From a bacterium (GTDB taxonomy: Bacteria > Chloroflexota > Dormibacteria > Aeolococcales > Bog-877): 64,000 nt of DNA. The notes under the pieces are model-generated. The model had not been told where the DNA came from. It worked only from the letters and a program-made list of their open reading frames with translations, and did not search any database. Shown in pieces: positions 24,213 to 32,982 of the stretch; position 1 is the first letter of the stretch, and every line of letters begins with the position of its first letter. The translations under genes and the position numbers were made by a program. The DNA lies in assembly GCA_021827985.1 (NCBI GenBank), contig JAKATL010000008.1, positions 1-64,000 of the forward strand. The letters are read 5' to 3'.

Positions 24213-25520
24213 TCATTCCTGCACCGCCGCCGCGAGGCCCTCGCGATCTCGGATCGGACCCACCGCCGCCAGGCGCCAGCTGGAGTGCGTGGGCAACAGC
24301 TCTCGCGCCAGCCCCAACACCTGATCCTCCCCCACGTCGCGGAGCCGTTCCACGACCTCCTCGGGGCTGAGGAGGCCGCCCGTGAGCAGGGCCTCGTGCC
24401 CCAGGAACTCGCTGAGCCCGCCCGAGCCCTCGGTCTGAAGGGCGAGCCGCCCTTCCATCTGAGCCTTGGCCCGATCCAGCTCGTGGGGCTCGAGCCCGCG
24501 GTCCGCCAGCCGCCGCAGCTCGGTCAGCGCCGCCCGGGCCCCGGTCGCGGCCTGGTCGGGACGGGTGGCCAGGTAGATCGCGAAGGCCCCGGAGTCCCGA
24601 TGCCTGGCGGTGAAGGAGTGGACGTCATAGGCCAGCCCCTGGTTCTCCCTGAGCTCGAGGAAGAGGCGGCTGCTCATTCCCTCTCCGAGGACGGTGTTGA
24701 GCAGGTCCAGCGCCCAGCGGTCCGGGGCCGCATACGGCGAGCAGCGGGTCCCGAGGAGCAGATGCACCTGCTCGCCGTGGCGCGCGATCAGGCGGGACTG
24801 AGAGGGCCAGCCCAGCGGTGGGGGCGGCCCCCCGTCCCAGCCTGAATTATCGGGCTCATCCGCCGGCCGGGGAAGCCTGGACTCCAAGCGCCGAAGCACC
24901 TCCCGGCGCGCCCGGGCCGGGGAGATGGCCCCGGCGATCACGACCACCAGCCTGACCGGGCGATAGTTGGCGGCCCGGTAGCCCTCCAGCTCCGGGGCGG
25001 CGATCCGCCGCAGGGAGCGGCGGTTGCCGGCGGGATCCCGGGCCAGAGGGTGGCCCTCCCAGATCGCCTCGTCGAAGGCCATCTGCACCAGGTCCGCCGG
25101 CTGGTCCAGATACATCTTCAGCTCCTCGAAGACCACCTCGCGCTCTCGCTCCACCTCCGCGGGATCGATCCGGGGGGCCAGCGCCAGCTCGGAGAGCACG
25201 TCCAGGGCGGTTGACAGGTGGCGCCCCGCCACCCTGGCCCAGAAGACCGTCATCTCCTTCTCCGTGCTGGCGTTCATCACCCCGCCCAGCCCCTCTATGG
25301 CCGAGGAGACCGCCCGGCTGTCCCGGTAGCGGGCGGTTCCCTTGAAGACGATGTGCTCCAGGAAGTGGGAAACGCCGGCCAGCCGGAGGGGCTCGAAGCG
25401 CGACCCCACCCCGAAGAGAAGGGAAACGGAGACCGAGCTCCTGCCGGGGAGCGGGGCCAGGATCAGCCGCGCCCCGCTGGGCAGCGTCTCCTCCTCCACC
25501 CGCAGGGCCTGGGGTGCCAA
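24213..25520 (-). CDS. M16 family zinc metallopeptidase
   Basis: A 435-residue pitrilysin-type (M16B, YmxG/PqqL-like) protease. The inverted zinc motif HFLEH is present (H52, E55, H56), with the downstream glutamate expected in the helix [17 protein letters not shown] second, inactive half follows ([11 protein letters not shown]...[27 protein letters not shown]). No signal peptide is seen, so it is probably cytoplasmic or processing-peptidase-like. The start is a TTG one base after the preceding stop, so it is read with the upstream lipoprotein gene. Confidence 0.92.
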   Translation of the reverse strand: MAPQALRVEEETLPSGARLILAPLPGRSSVSVSLLFGVGSRFEPLRLAGVSHFLEHIVFKGTARYRDSRAVSSAIEGLGGVMNASTEKEMTVFWARVAGRHLSTALDVLSELALAPRIDPAEVEREREVVFEELKMYLDQPADLVQMAFDEAIWEGHPLARDPAGNRRSLRRIAAPELEGYRAANYRPVRLVVVIAGAISPARARREVLRRLESRLPRPADEPDNSGWDGGPPPPLGWPSQSRLIARHGEQVHLLLGTRCSPYAAPDRWALDLLNTVLGEGMSSRLFLELRENQGLAYDVHSFTARHRDSGAFAIYLATRPDQAATGARAALTELRRLADRGLEPHELDRAKAQMEGRLALQTEGSGGLSEFLGHEALLTGGLLSPEEVVERLRDVGEDQVLGLARELLPTHSSWRLAAVGPIRDREGLAAAVQE

Positions 25521-25521
25521 C

Positions 25522-26151
25522 TCAGCTGGCCCTCAGCCGTCGCTCGGCGATCTGCGCCAGCTGGACCGCGTACTGCACGTCCATGGTGGCGGCGTTGCCG
25601 GCTGCCAGCACCACGCCCACGGCGTTGTCCTGGCGCCAGAGAACCACGAAGGAGTCGTACGCCACCCCGTTGAGCTGCTTCTGGATCACGTATCCCAGCA
25701 CCTCCTGGCCCACCTGGCCCGTGGAGATGGGGGTCCCGCCGGCGCGGACCAGCCCCTGCCCGAGGAGAGCTAGGCCATCAGCGGCGCCGGTGGCGGTTCG
25801 GAAGAGGGAGGCGGAGCTCTCGATGACCACTGGCCCCACCGCCTGGACCGGGCTGGCTGCCCGGGAGAAGTCCCGCTCGTACCCGCTGAGGCGGCCGGCT
25901 CGGTGGAGGGCGGAAAGGGTGGCGGCGTCCCCGGCCGCGAGGCGGGAGTTGCTGTAGTAACCGGCCGACGGCGAGTTGGCCTCGACCTCGAAACCCGGGA
26001 AGGGGATCTCCTGCACCGTGAGGGGCAGGTCCTCCACCGGGGTGCGGATCATCGCCGGAGCCGCTGCGCAGCCCGCCACCGCGCCTGCGGCCAGGCAGCC
26101 CAGGAGGGCGAGCACCGCCGCCCGGAGGGGGAGTTGGCCCCTCAGCTCCAC
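25522..26151 (-). CDS. Predicted lipoprotein downstream of jag
   Basis: A 209-residue lipoprotein of no recognised family. The signal peptide AAVLALLGCLAAGAVAGC ends in a lipobox (AVAGC). The mature part is mixed alpha/beta and contains a segment YDSFVVLWRQDNAVGVVLAAG that recalls exposed beta-hairpins. The GTG at 26151 overlaps the end of jag by 10 bases. It forms a single transcription unit with the YidC/Jag membrane-insertion genes, so a role in envelope protein handling is possible but unproven. Confidence 0.8.
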   Translation of the reverse strand: MELRGQLPLRAAVLALLGCLAAGAVAGCAAAPAMIRTPVEDLPLTVQEIPFPGFEVEANSPSAGYYSNSRLAAGDAATLSALHRAGRLSGYERDFSRAASPVQAVGPVVIESSASLFRTATGAADGLALLGQGLVRAGGTPISTGQVGQEVLGYVIQKQLNGVAYDSFVVLWRQDNAVGVVLAAGNAATMDVQYAVQLAQIAERRLRAS

Positions 26152-26828
26152 CCGCCCTCGGTGGGCTCTGCCCCTTCGCGGGGGACGGGCCGGATCACCA
26201 CGTGGCGCTCGCCGTCCGCACCTTCGCTCTCCGTCGCCACCCCAGGCAGGCCCGCCAGCGCCAGGTGCACCGCCCGTCGCTCGTATGGGGGCATGGGGTT
26301 TAGGCGTTGAGCCCGTCCGGTGCGCACCACGGTCTCGGCGACCCGCTCCGCCATCCGGCTCACCACCTGCTCCCGCCTCTCCCGGTAGTGGGCGATGTCC
26401 ACGATCACCCGCGAGCGACCCGGCTCCGCTCCCAGCATCAGGTTGAGCACCGTCTGCAGCGCCCGCAGCGACTCCCCCCTCCAGCCGATGAGCACCCCCA
26501 GGTCGTCACCCTCCACCTCGAGCACGGTGGGTGGGAGCTCACCGTCCTCGCCGGCGGCCCGCGCCAGTCGAGCCTCGACCCGGGCCTCGATCCCCATGAG
26601 CTCGAGGAGCCGCTGGAGCTTCTCGCGGGCCCCTCGCGCCTCCTGGGGCAGGGGAGTCACCCTCACCCGGGCCATCGCCCCGGTGAGCCGCTCCCCGGCA
26701 ATCACCGGGGCCCCCGCGCTCACCACCTCGACCGCCGCCTCGTCCTCCTGGAGCCCGGCCTCGGCAAGTGCGCGGGCCAGCGCCTCCTCCACGGTGGCGC
26801 CGCTGGCCTCATGGGTGGGCTGGTTCAT
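26142..26828 (-). CDS. jag: Jag/KhpB family RNA-binding protein
   Basis: A 228-residue protein in the classical rnpA-yidC-jag locus. An N-terminal Jag_N domain (ATVEEALARALAEAGLQEDEAAVEVV) is followed by a KH domain (GVLIGWRGESLRALQTVLNLM). The C-terminal R3H domain follows (PMPPYERRAVHLALAGLPGVATESEG). In Firmicutes KhpB binds RNA together with KhpA and affects cell division and elongation. The start overlaps the yidC stop (ATGA). Confidence 0.95.
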   Translation of the reverse strand: MNQPTHEASGATVEEALARALAEAGLQEDEAAVEVVSAGAPVIAGERLTGAMARVRVTPLPQEARGAREKLQRLLELMGIEARVEARLARAAGEDGELPPTVLEVEGDDLGVLIGWRGESLRALQTVLNLMLGAEPGRSRVIVDIAHYRERREQVVSRMAERVAETVVRTGRAQRLNPMPPYERRAVHLALAGLPGVATESEGADGERHVVIRPVPREGAEPTEGGWS

Positions 26829-27871
26829 CGGCGCCCCACCCGCCGGGCCGGGCGCCCTGACCTGCTGGTCCCAGCCGAGGGACGACGCACCGCCGCTCCC
26901 CCGGACGGCTGCTCTGGCTTCCGGGGGCGGCGGGCCAGGGCGCCGCCGCTCGCACCCGCGTCCCCGGGCCCTCCGCCCCGAGGCAGCTCTCCGAATTCCG
27001 CGGCCAGCTTGGCCCTTGGAGAGTTCGCGGGGTACCAGCCGGCGCCCGGGACCCAGGAGGGCACCTTGAGCCCTCCCCATCCCATCATGGTGAACACCTG
27101 CAGAACCATCACCAGGCTCTGGGTGATCCAGTAAAGGCCAATGCCCTGGTAGAAGTTGAGGGCGAAGAAGGCGATCATCACCGGCATGAGGTAGGTGGTC
27201 TGGGACATCACCCGGTACATCTGCCGTTCCGACTCGCTCATGTCCGGGCGCGCCGGCTGCATCATCATCTTGGACTGCATGTAGGTGAGGATCCCGGCCA
27301 GCACCGGGACCACCAGCAGCAGGGGGTCGCCCATGATCCCGCCCTTCACCTTGAGGGCCACGTCGTTGAGGTTGGAGATCCAGAGGAAGCTGGCGGCGTG
27401 GCCGTGCAGCCCCTTGGAGAGCTTCTCGATGACCAGGTAGAGGGCGTAGATGAACGGCATCTGGATGAGGAGGGGCAGGCAGCCGGAGAGCTGGCTGAAG
27501 GGGCTGAGGCCATGGCGGCGGTACAGCGCCATGGTCTCCTCGTTGAGCCGCTGACGGTCCTTCTTGTACTTCTGCTGCAGCTCCTTGAGCTCGGGCCCCA
27601 GCCGCCGCTGGTCCGCTTGGATCTTCCACTGGGTGCCGATCTGCCAGCGGAAGAGCGGGAAGAGAGCGCCCCGGATGATCAGGGTGAGGGCGATGATGGC
27701 CAGCCCGAACGCCCCCACAGCATTGGTGGGGCCGAAGTTGCGGAAGCCCTGGTCGAGGAGGTAGAGGATGAAGCCGACCGGGGTCAGGAGGACGTAGAAG
27801 AGCACCGCCAGGAAGGGGTTGGTGGGCGGCGGCGACATCGGGTTGATGAGGGCGACCATCTCAGGTGCCAT
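26825..27871 (-). CDS. yidC: Membrane protein insertase YidC/Oxa1
   Basis: A 348-residue insertase of the five-helix (Gram-positive) type without the large periplasmic domain. Seen: the first helix [16 protein letters not shown]; the groove Arg in [17 protein letters not shown]; the cytoplasmic coiled coil [38 protein letters not shown]; the conserved [22 protein letters not shown]; and a basic, Pro/Gly-rich C-terminal tail (last ~75 residues), likely for ribosome contact. No lipobox is present, unlike SpoIIIJ of Bacillus. It overlaps yidD upstream by about 11 bases. Confidence 0.96.
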   Translation of the reverse strand: MAPEMVALINPMSPPPTNPFLAVLFYVLLTPVGFILYLLDQGFRNFGPTNAVGAFGLAIIALTLIIRGALFPLFRWQIGTQWKIQADQRRLGPELKELQQKYKKDRQRLNEETMALYRRHGLSPFSQLSGCLPLLIQMPFIYALYLVIEKLSKGLHGHAASFLWISNLNDVALKVKGGIMGDPLLLVVPVLAGILTYMQSKMMMQPARPDMSESERQMYRVMSQTTYLMPVMIAFFALNFYQGIGLYWITQSLVMVLQVFTMMGWGGLKVPSWVPGAGWYPANSPRAKLAAEFGELPRGGGPGDAGASGGALARRPRKPEQPSGGAAVRRPSAGTSRSGRPARRVGRR

Positions 27872-28106
27872 GGGGCACCTCCTCCTGGGGCAGGGGCACC
27901 GGGTCGTAGCCCCCGGCGTGGAAGGGGTTGCAGCGCAGAATCCGCCGCACCCCCATCAGCCAGCCCCGTCCGAAGCCGTACAGCTGAATGGCCTCATACG
28001 TGTAGTGGGAGCAGGTCGGCTCGTACCGGCAGCCCCCCACCAACCCGAGCAGCGGGCTCAGCGAGACCTGGTAGAAGGTGATCAGCCAGAGGGACAGCTT
28101 CTTCAA
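27861..28106 (-). CDS. yidD: Membrane protein insertion efficiency factor YidD
   Basis: An 81-residue member of the YidD family with the invariant pattern [25 protein letters not shown], [28 protein letters not shown]. It sits between rnpA and yidC as in most bacteria and assists YidC. It starts with TTG overlapping the rnpA stop (TTGA). Confidence 0.96.
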   Translation of the reverse strand: MKKLSLWLITFYQVSLSPLLGLVGGCRYEPTCSHYTYEAIQLYGFGRGWLMGVRRILRCNPFHAGGYDPVPLPQEEVPHGT

Positions 28107-28432
28107 AGCGCTCCTGCCCGGGCCAGCACCCGGTGCAACGCCTCCCGGAGCTCCGGGAAGGTTGCGGGGAGCGCCGCCGCGGTGGGGATCACCACCACAT
28201 CCACCGGCCCCATGGAGGGGAGCTCCCGATCACAGAGGGCGCGCAGCCGGCGGCGGGTCCGGTTGCGGGCCACGGCTCCCCCAAGGCGCCGGGAGACGGC
28301 GAATCCGATCCTGGGGTTGCCGTCCGGGCGCGGGCGCACCTGAACGCGAACGAGAGGGTCCCCGGCGCCGCGCCGCTCAGCCCGCACTGCCGCGAAATCC
28401 CTGGAGCTGCGGAGGCGGTTACGCCTTCTCAC
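28103..28432 (-). CDS. rnpA: Ribonuclease P protein component
   Basis: A 109-residue basic protein that binds the M1 RNA and aids tRNA 5' processing. Seen: [43 protein letters not shown], with the RNR box; and VVVIPTAAA near the C-terminus. The GTG start overlaps the rpmH stop by 4 bases (GTGA), which sets the start firmly. The RNA subunit gene rnpB is not in the window. Confidence 0.95.
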   Translation of the reverse strand: MRRRNRLRSSRDFAAVRAERRGAGDPLVRVQVRPRPDGNPRIGFAVSRRLGGAVARNRTRRRLRALCDRELPSMGPVDVVVIPTAAALPATFPELREALHRVLARAGAL

Positions 28433-28575
28433 CGCACCCGGGCGGGCGTCAGCCGGCGCCGGCCCTTGAGGCGCCGCCGCTTGAGGACGCGCACTCCCCC
28501 CGGGGTCGACATCCGGGCGCGAAACCCGTGCACCTTCCTCCGATACCGCTTCTTGGGCTGGTAGGTTCGCTTGAT
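28429..28575 (-). CDS. rpmH: 50S ribosomal protein L34, apparent ATC start codon
   Basis: The 48-residue L34: (I)[28 protein letters not shown]..., matching the family from the second residue on. At the position of the usual ATG the sequence reads ATC. Immediately upstream the frame reads TAG AGG AGA CCG GTC, so it is closed five codons before, and there is no ATG, GTG or TTG before a GTG at codon 15, well inside the conserved protein. GAGGAG ends 7 bases before the ATC, an ideal ribosome-binding site. I infer initiation at AUC (as AUU is used for infC elsewhere), or a G-to-C sequencing error. The stop overlaps rnpA. Confidence 0.9.
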   Translation of the reverse strand: MKRTYQPKKRYRRKVHGFRARMSTPGGVRVLKRRRLKGRRRLTPARVR

Positions 28576-28703
28576 GACCGGTCTCCTCTAGGCCGCCAGC
28601 CCCCGCGGGGCACGGCACCCTTCCACCTCGCACTGGGCGCGGACGTGAGGAAGGATACCAGAGGCTGTAGAGACCCTCCCCTGGGGATTCGAGGCCGCGT
28701 GAA

Positions 28704-29279
28704 CTAGGGGCAGCTCCAGCTGCCCTCGACCGAGCCGGAGTTGGTCCCAAACGTGGTGGTGTTCCCCGAGGACTGGACCGAGGGCTCCTGCCCCACGGGG
28801 GGGCCGAACTGGATGCTCACCGTCCCACTTCGCCCGCTCCGCCCCACCTTGAGGGTCCCGACCCCCTCATAATTGCCGTCCTGGAACCCGGCTTCGTACT
28901 CCGTCGGGGACAGGCTCCCCGAGGCGCGCACGGTCATGGTCACTGAGTCGGAGAAACCTCCCTCAAGGGGGGGGTCGTAGAGGTTCTGCCCCGGCTGAAG
29001 ATGGGTGAGCGCGACGACGACCGTCTTCCCCTGGACCTGGCCACTAACCCGCACCGTACTTCCACCGGCGGAGCAGGAGACCTGGGCACCGCGAGCGGGG
29101 AGGATCCCAAAGAGGTTCTCGCCCTGGATCAGGAAGGAGTTGGCCGCCAGGCCGTTCCCGCTGGGGCTTGGACTGGGTCGCTGGCGGACCTGGAGGCTCC
29201 CGGAGGGGCCCAAGCCGCAGCCACCAAGGAAGAGCGCCACCGCCAGGGCGGCCGGCGACCTCGCTGCCCACGACCACAT
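28704..29279 (-). CDS. Predicted lipoprotein, unknown function
   Basis: A 191-residue lipoprotein. The N-terminus MWSWAARSPAALAVALFLGGCG carries a lipobox (LGGC). A Pro/Ser linker (RPSPSPSGNG) is followed by a beta-rich mature region in which alternating polar/hydrophobic strands and Gly/Ser turns dominate, ending in CP. No domain is recognised. A -10-like TACGAT lies 8 bases before the ATG, so it is probably transcribed on its own and not with rpmH. Confidence 0.75.
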   Translation of the reverse strand: MWSWAARSPAALAVALFLGGCGLGPSGSLQVRQRPSPSPSGNGLAANSFLIQGENLFGILPARGAQVSCSAGGSTVRVSGQVQGKTVVVALTHLQPGQNLYDPPLEGGFSDSVTMTVRASGSLSPTEYEAGFQDGNYEGVGTLKVGRSGRSGTVSIQFGPPVGQEPSVQSSGNTTTFGTNSGSVEGSWSCP

Positions 29280-29409
29280 CCAGTGGAATCGTAGCGCCAC
29301 CCCCGCCGCCCCGGAGGCCAACGCTCCCCGGGCCCGCGCCGGTCGAGAGTTGGGGCGCCCCGACCTGGCCCCCGGGGCAGTCCCTGGGCGTCGGCGGAGG
29401 GCTGGCGAG

Positions 29410-29762
29410 GTGCGCGCCTCCCTGGAGGCCCGTGACCTGGAGGGGTTCGGGCGCTGCTGGCCGAAGACGTCCGGTGGGGGGACGACATTGTGCCCAATCG
29501 CTGCCGAAACCGCTCCCAGGTTATCAACACCTTTCGCCGCCAGCTCGCGGGCGGCTTGGAGGGCAGGGTCTCCTCTCTGGAGATCGGACCGGCAGGCATC
29601 CTCTGCCGACTCACCGTGCCTTTCCCGGCGGAGAAGGACGGAGCCCGAACCAGGGAGCTGTTCCACCTCTACCGCGTGAGCGGGGAGAGGATCACCGAGA
29701 TCGAGCCGTTCGTGGATCGGCGCCCGGCGCTCGCGGCGCTGGGCTCCGGGCCGGCAGCCTGA
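29410..29762 (+). pseudogene. NTF2-like (SnoaL) protein gene with a one-base frameshift
   Basis: An NTF2/SnoaL-fold reading that needs two frames. From GTG 29410 the first frame gives VRASLEARDLEGF. A second frame then reads RALLAEDVRWGDDIVPNRCRNRSQVINTFRRQL and continues to the stop at 29762. Joined at about 29446-29450, they make the expected 'small helix, D-rich strand, cone-shaped beta sheet' of this family, at a normal ~118 residues. One base appears to be missing next to GGGGTTCGGG. Either the gene is inactivated or the sequence has an error. The ORF starting at 29490 is only the 3' part. Confidence 0.55.
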
Positions 29763-29772
29763 CCGGCCCGCG

Positions 29773-30192
29773 TCAGACCAAGCGGATCTCCGGTCCGACC
29801 GCCCTGAGCCTGACCGCATCCGGGCCCAGGTTCAGGAAGACGTCCACCACCACCTGGTACATCCCCAGTGGGAGCACCCGCCCGGGCACGATCGGGGTGG
29901 TGCCAACGATGGCGATGATCGAGATGGGCTGTTCGGGGGCAAGGATTGCCCGCCGCCCCACGCCCGCGACGCGGCCCGAGAACCACCCACTGGGGTCCAC
30001 AGCCCCAGGCTGGCGGATTCCCCCCGTAACGGGCGCTCCCCACTCGGCCTTTCGTGGGCTGCTGCCCGCCGCGGCTCGCACCACCACGGTTGCCGGCACC
30101 AAGTCCCCCCTGGCCACCTCGGCGGCTACCAGGTGGACCACGGCCCGCAGCCCGAGTCGCTCCTCCTCTCCCCGCTCCACGGGCCCGCTCAT
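29773..30192 (-). CDS. Hypothetical beta-rich protein
   Basis: A 139-residue protein of unknown family. It has an acidic N-terminus, then predicted strands LRAVVHLVAAEVARG and LVPATVVVRAAAG. The hydrophobic C-terminal half is PISIIAIVGTTPIVPGRVLPLGMYQVVVDVFLNLGP. The pattern suggests a single beta-sandwich. No signal peptide or membrane helix is seen. The ATG at 30192 is the best start; the open frame upstream is antisense to the next gene. Coding status rests on amino-acid composition only. Confidence 0.5.
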   Translation of the reverse strand: MSGPVERGEEERLGLRAVVHLVAAEVARGDLVPATVVVRAAAGSSPRKAEWGAPVTGGIRQPGAVDPSGWFSGRVAGVGRRAILAPEQPISIIAIVGTTPIVPGRVLPLGMYQVVVDVFLNLGPDAVRLRAVGPEIRLV

Positions 30193-30300
30193 CGTCCGGC
30201 CCGGTGGCACAGGCCCCTCCGGGGTTCCGCGCCCCGCCCTTGGCAGGCGCCCCGGAAGGCTTGAGCCTTGTGGGCGTGCTTTGCAGCAAGAGGAAAGCCC

Positions 30301-30942
30301 GTGAGTGAGGGCGGTGCGGGCGGAGGCGCACTGCTCAGCCCCCATCGGCTGGAGGCCTTCAGCGACGGAGTCATGGCGGTGATCATCACCGTCATGGCCC
30401 TCAGCCTGCAGATGCCCAGCTCCGCGACCTGGGCGGCGGCCGAGCACCGGCTGCCGGAGGTGCTCACCTTCGCCCTCAGCTTCACCTTCATCGCCATCTA
30501 CTGGAACAACCACCATCACCTGCTGCGCGCCACCCGGACGATCAGCGGAGGCGTGATGTGGGCCAACATGCTGCTCCTCTTCTGGCTGGCGCTGATCCCC
30601 GTCCTCACCGCCTGGATCGCCCGGGCGCCGGGCCAGAGTGTGCCCGCCGCCTTCTACGGCGTCGACGCGGCGGCCGCCGCCACCTCCTACGCGATCCTGG
30701 TACGGGTCATCATCCGCGCCAACTCCAGCTCTTCGGAGATAGCGCGAGCGATCGGAAGCGACTTCAAGGGCACGGTATCGGTGGTCGCCTACCTGGTCGC
30801 CGTCGGGCTGGCGCTGCTCTCCCCCTTCCTCGCCTATGCCACCTACTCCGGGGTGGCAATCATGTGGATGGTTCCTGATCGCCGGCTGTACAGCCCTCTG
30901 TCGGCACCTCCTCGGGCAAGTCCTGACAGGCCGCTGCCTTAG
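30301..30942 (+). CDS. TMEM175-like (DUF1211) membrane channel protein
   Basis: A 213-residue protein of the bacterial TMEM175 family, which form potassium-selective channels as tetramers. The hallmark RLEAFSDGVMAVIITVMALSL lies in the first helix. The later IYWNNHHHLLRAT (helix 3) and WANMLLLFWLALIPVLTAWI (helix 4) are also typical, with about six helices in all. The GTG at 30301 is chosen for the AAGAGGAAA ribosome-binding site 6-8 bases upstream. The C-terminal ~15 residues are non-conserved. Confidence 0.85.
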   Translation: MSEGGAGGGALLSPHRLEAFSDGVMAVIITVMALSLQMPSSATWAAAEHRLPEVLTFALSFTFIAIYWNNHHHLLRATRTISGGVMWANMLLLFWLALIPVLTAWIARAPGQSVPAAFYGVDAAAAATSYAILVRVIIRANSSSSEIARAIGSDFKGTVSVVAYLVAVGLALLSPFLAYATYSGVAIMWMVPDRRLYSPLSAPPRASPDRPLP

Positions 30943-31355
30943 GTGGCGCGGACCCCCTCGTGCCGGGGTGGCACTCGTCGGCGTGGGCTCCCTGGGAATG
31001 ATTCAGGATCCCTCCCACAAGATGCCCGGTGCCGCGCAGGTCGCTCCCTGACCACTCCCCCGTGTTAGGGCTGCCGGTGGGTGCCGGCGCACCGTCCGTG
31101 GGGTGCCGCTCCCCTCTCTTGACCGCACCCCAGTTCGCGGGTCGAAACCGGGGATGCGTTCCCCAGGGGCGGCTGATTGCACCCTTCCCGCACCGGTGGT
31201 ACCATCGCCCCGCGACTGCGGGGGTGGGCCGGACCCGGTCCAAGCTTTCTGTCAACCCAGGGTGCATCTCCCCCTCCGGTGGATTTTCCACTCCTGTGCA
31301 GAAGGTGTGAATTGCGCGGTCCTCTCTCGCCCTCCCCGGGACCGGGAAACTGGAG
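30943..31355. other. 413-bp intergenic region upstream of dnaA
   Basis: No convincing gene. Near its dnaA-proximal end there are two DnaA-box-like sequences: TTTTCCACT (31284-31292, two mismatches to TTATNCACA) and, on the minus strand, TTCTGCACA (31295-31303, one mismatch). The dnaA promoter must also lie here, and DnaA autoregulation is plausible. The first 300 bases show nothing I can name. Confidence 0.4.
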
Positions 31356-32717
31356 TTGAGCCTCTCCCCGGACCAGCTCTGGTCCGCGGCCCAGGAGGAA
31401 CTCCGGTTCCAGGTGAGCCGCCCGGGCTACGAGGCCTGGCTGAAGAATGCCCGGCTGCTCCATTTCGATGAGGGTGGCGCCAAAGCGGTGATCGGGGTCT
31501 CGACCCCGCTGGCCCGGGACTGGGTCAGCGACCGCTACGGGGCGGTGATCCGGGAGACCCTCTCGGCGATCCTGAACCAGGACGTCACCGTCGAGTTCAC
31601 CGTCCAGGGACCGCCGGGAGCCGAGCCGCTGCCGCAGGGCCAGCTCCCGGTTCCCCCTCCCGATCCTGGCGCGGACGGTGCGGGCGAGACGGTCCCCGGG
31701 CTGAATCCCCGCTACACCTTCAACACCTTCGTGGTGGGGAACACCTCCCTCCTGGCCCACGCCGCCTGCCGTGCAGTGGCGGACTCGCCCAGCCGGGCCT
31801 ACAACCCCCTCTTCCTGTACGGTGGGGTGGGGTTGGGCAAGACCCACCTCATGCATGCCGTGGGCCATGCGGTCTGGCAGAGCCACCGCCAGCGGGTGGC
31901 CTACGTGACCTCCGAGAGCTTCATGAACCAGATGATCACCTCCATCCAGGAGAACCGGACCGCCGAGTTCCGCACCCGCTACCGGACGGTGGACGTACTG
32001 CTGGTCGACGACATCCAGTTCCTAGCCGGCAAGGACCGCACCCAGGAGGAGTTCTTCCACACCTTCAATGCCCTCCAGGAGGTGAACCGGCAGATCGTCA
32101 TCACCTCCGACCGCCCTCCCCGGGAGATCCCCACCCTGGAGGAGCGCCTCAGGACCAGGTTCGAGGGCGGTCTCATGGTGGACATCCAACCTCCGGACTT
32201 CGAGACCCGGCTGGCCATCCTGCGCAGCAAGCTGAGCCCCGCCCAGGGCTGGCTGAGCGAGGAGGTCCTCTCCTTCATCGCCCACAACATCAAGAAGAAC
32301 ATCCGGGAGCTGGAGGGCGCCCTGACCCGGGTTCTGGCCCATGCCTCCATCACCGGGCGGGGCAACCCCACGATGGAGGAGGTGGCGGAGATCCTGCGGG
32401 ACATCATTCCCACCGCGGACTCCCGCCCCCTCACCGTGGAGGGGGTCCAGGCGGTGGTGGCCGACTACTACGGAATCTCCGTCGCGGAGATGACCAGCAA
32501 GCGCCGGGACAAGCACATCGTCTTTCCCCGCCAGATCGCCATGTACCTGATCCGCGAGGAGATCGCCATGAGCCTGCCGGCGATCGGCCAGGCTTTTGGC
32601 GGCCGGGACCACACCACCGTCCTCCACTCCTACGAGAAGATCTCCAATGACGTCAAGGAGGATCCCAAGGTGCTGGAGGACCTCTCCCGCCTTCGCGACC
32701 TCCTCCGAGGCGGCTGA
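31356..32717 (+). CDS. dnaA: Chromosomal replication initiator protein DnaA
   Basis: A 453-residue initiator. Domain I is at the N-terminus ([31 protein letters not shown]), followed by a short Pro-rich domain II. The AAA+ domain III has Walker [16 protein letters not shown], Walker [28 protein letters not shown] and sensor [17 protein letters not shown]. The C-terminal domain IV carries the DnaA signature [14 protein letters not shown]. The start is TTG 31356 by N-terminal homology; upstream TGGAG is close to it. Followed by a 265-base gap and dnaN. Confidence 0.97.
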   Translation: MSLSPDQLWSAAQEELRFQVSRPGYEAWLKNARLLHFDEGGAKAVIGVSTPLARDWVSDRYGAVIRETLSAILNQDVTVEFTVQGPPGAEPLPQGQLPVPPPDPGADGAGETVPGLNPRYTFNTFVVGNTSLLAHAACRAVADSPSRAYNPLFLYGGVGLGKTHLMHAVGHAVWQSHRQRVAYVTSESFMNQMITSIQENRTAEFRTRYRTVDVLLVDDIQFLAGKDRTQEEFFHTFNALQEVNRQIVITSDRPPREIPTLEERLRTRFEGGLMVDIQPPDFETRLAILRSKLSPAQGWLSEEVLSFIAHNIKKNIRELEGALTRVLAHASITGRGNPTMEEVAEILRDIIPTADSRPLTVEGVQAVVADYYGISVAEMTSKRRDKHIVFPRQIAMYLIREEIAMSLPAIGQAFGGRDHTTVLHSYEKISNDVKEDPKVLEDLSRLRDLLRGG

Positions 32718-32982
32718 TGCGAAGGGCACAGCTTTTCCAGACCCCCTGGGGAGCCGCATGGTCTGCCGGTGGAGACATCCGGAGGCGCCCTGGAGCGGTG
32801 GAAAGCAGGGCCGCTGCAAGCTGGTTCTGCACCGCTTATGCACAGGTCCACCGAAGTCAGCCGAGAGGGGTTTCCCCAGGCTCAACTCCCCTACTATGGC
32901 TACGTTCCCATAAGCGTGTTTCCCCGTCCGTCCGGGGCTGTGGAGACCCCGGCCCAGAATCCCGATCAAGGAGGAATCCAAG
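32718..32982. other. oriC: Candidate replication origin (dnaA-dnaN intergenic)
   Basis: A 265-base gene-free gap in the position where many bacteria carry oriC. It contains one perfect DnaA box (32836-32844). Several two-mismatch boxes are also present: TTTTCCAGA at 32733, TTCTGCACC at 32825, and the complement of TGTGGAGAC at 32939. A relatively AT-rich stretch (CTACTATGGCTACG and onward, 32890-32925) could be the unwinding element or the dnaN promoter. Only one perfect box is fewer than usual, so the assignment rests mainly on context. Confidence 0.55.
32836..32844 (+). promoter_or_regulatory. Perfect DnaA box
   Basis: TTATGCACA matches the consensus TTATNCACA exactly, within the dnaA-dnaN gap. 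Confidence 0.75.
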
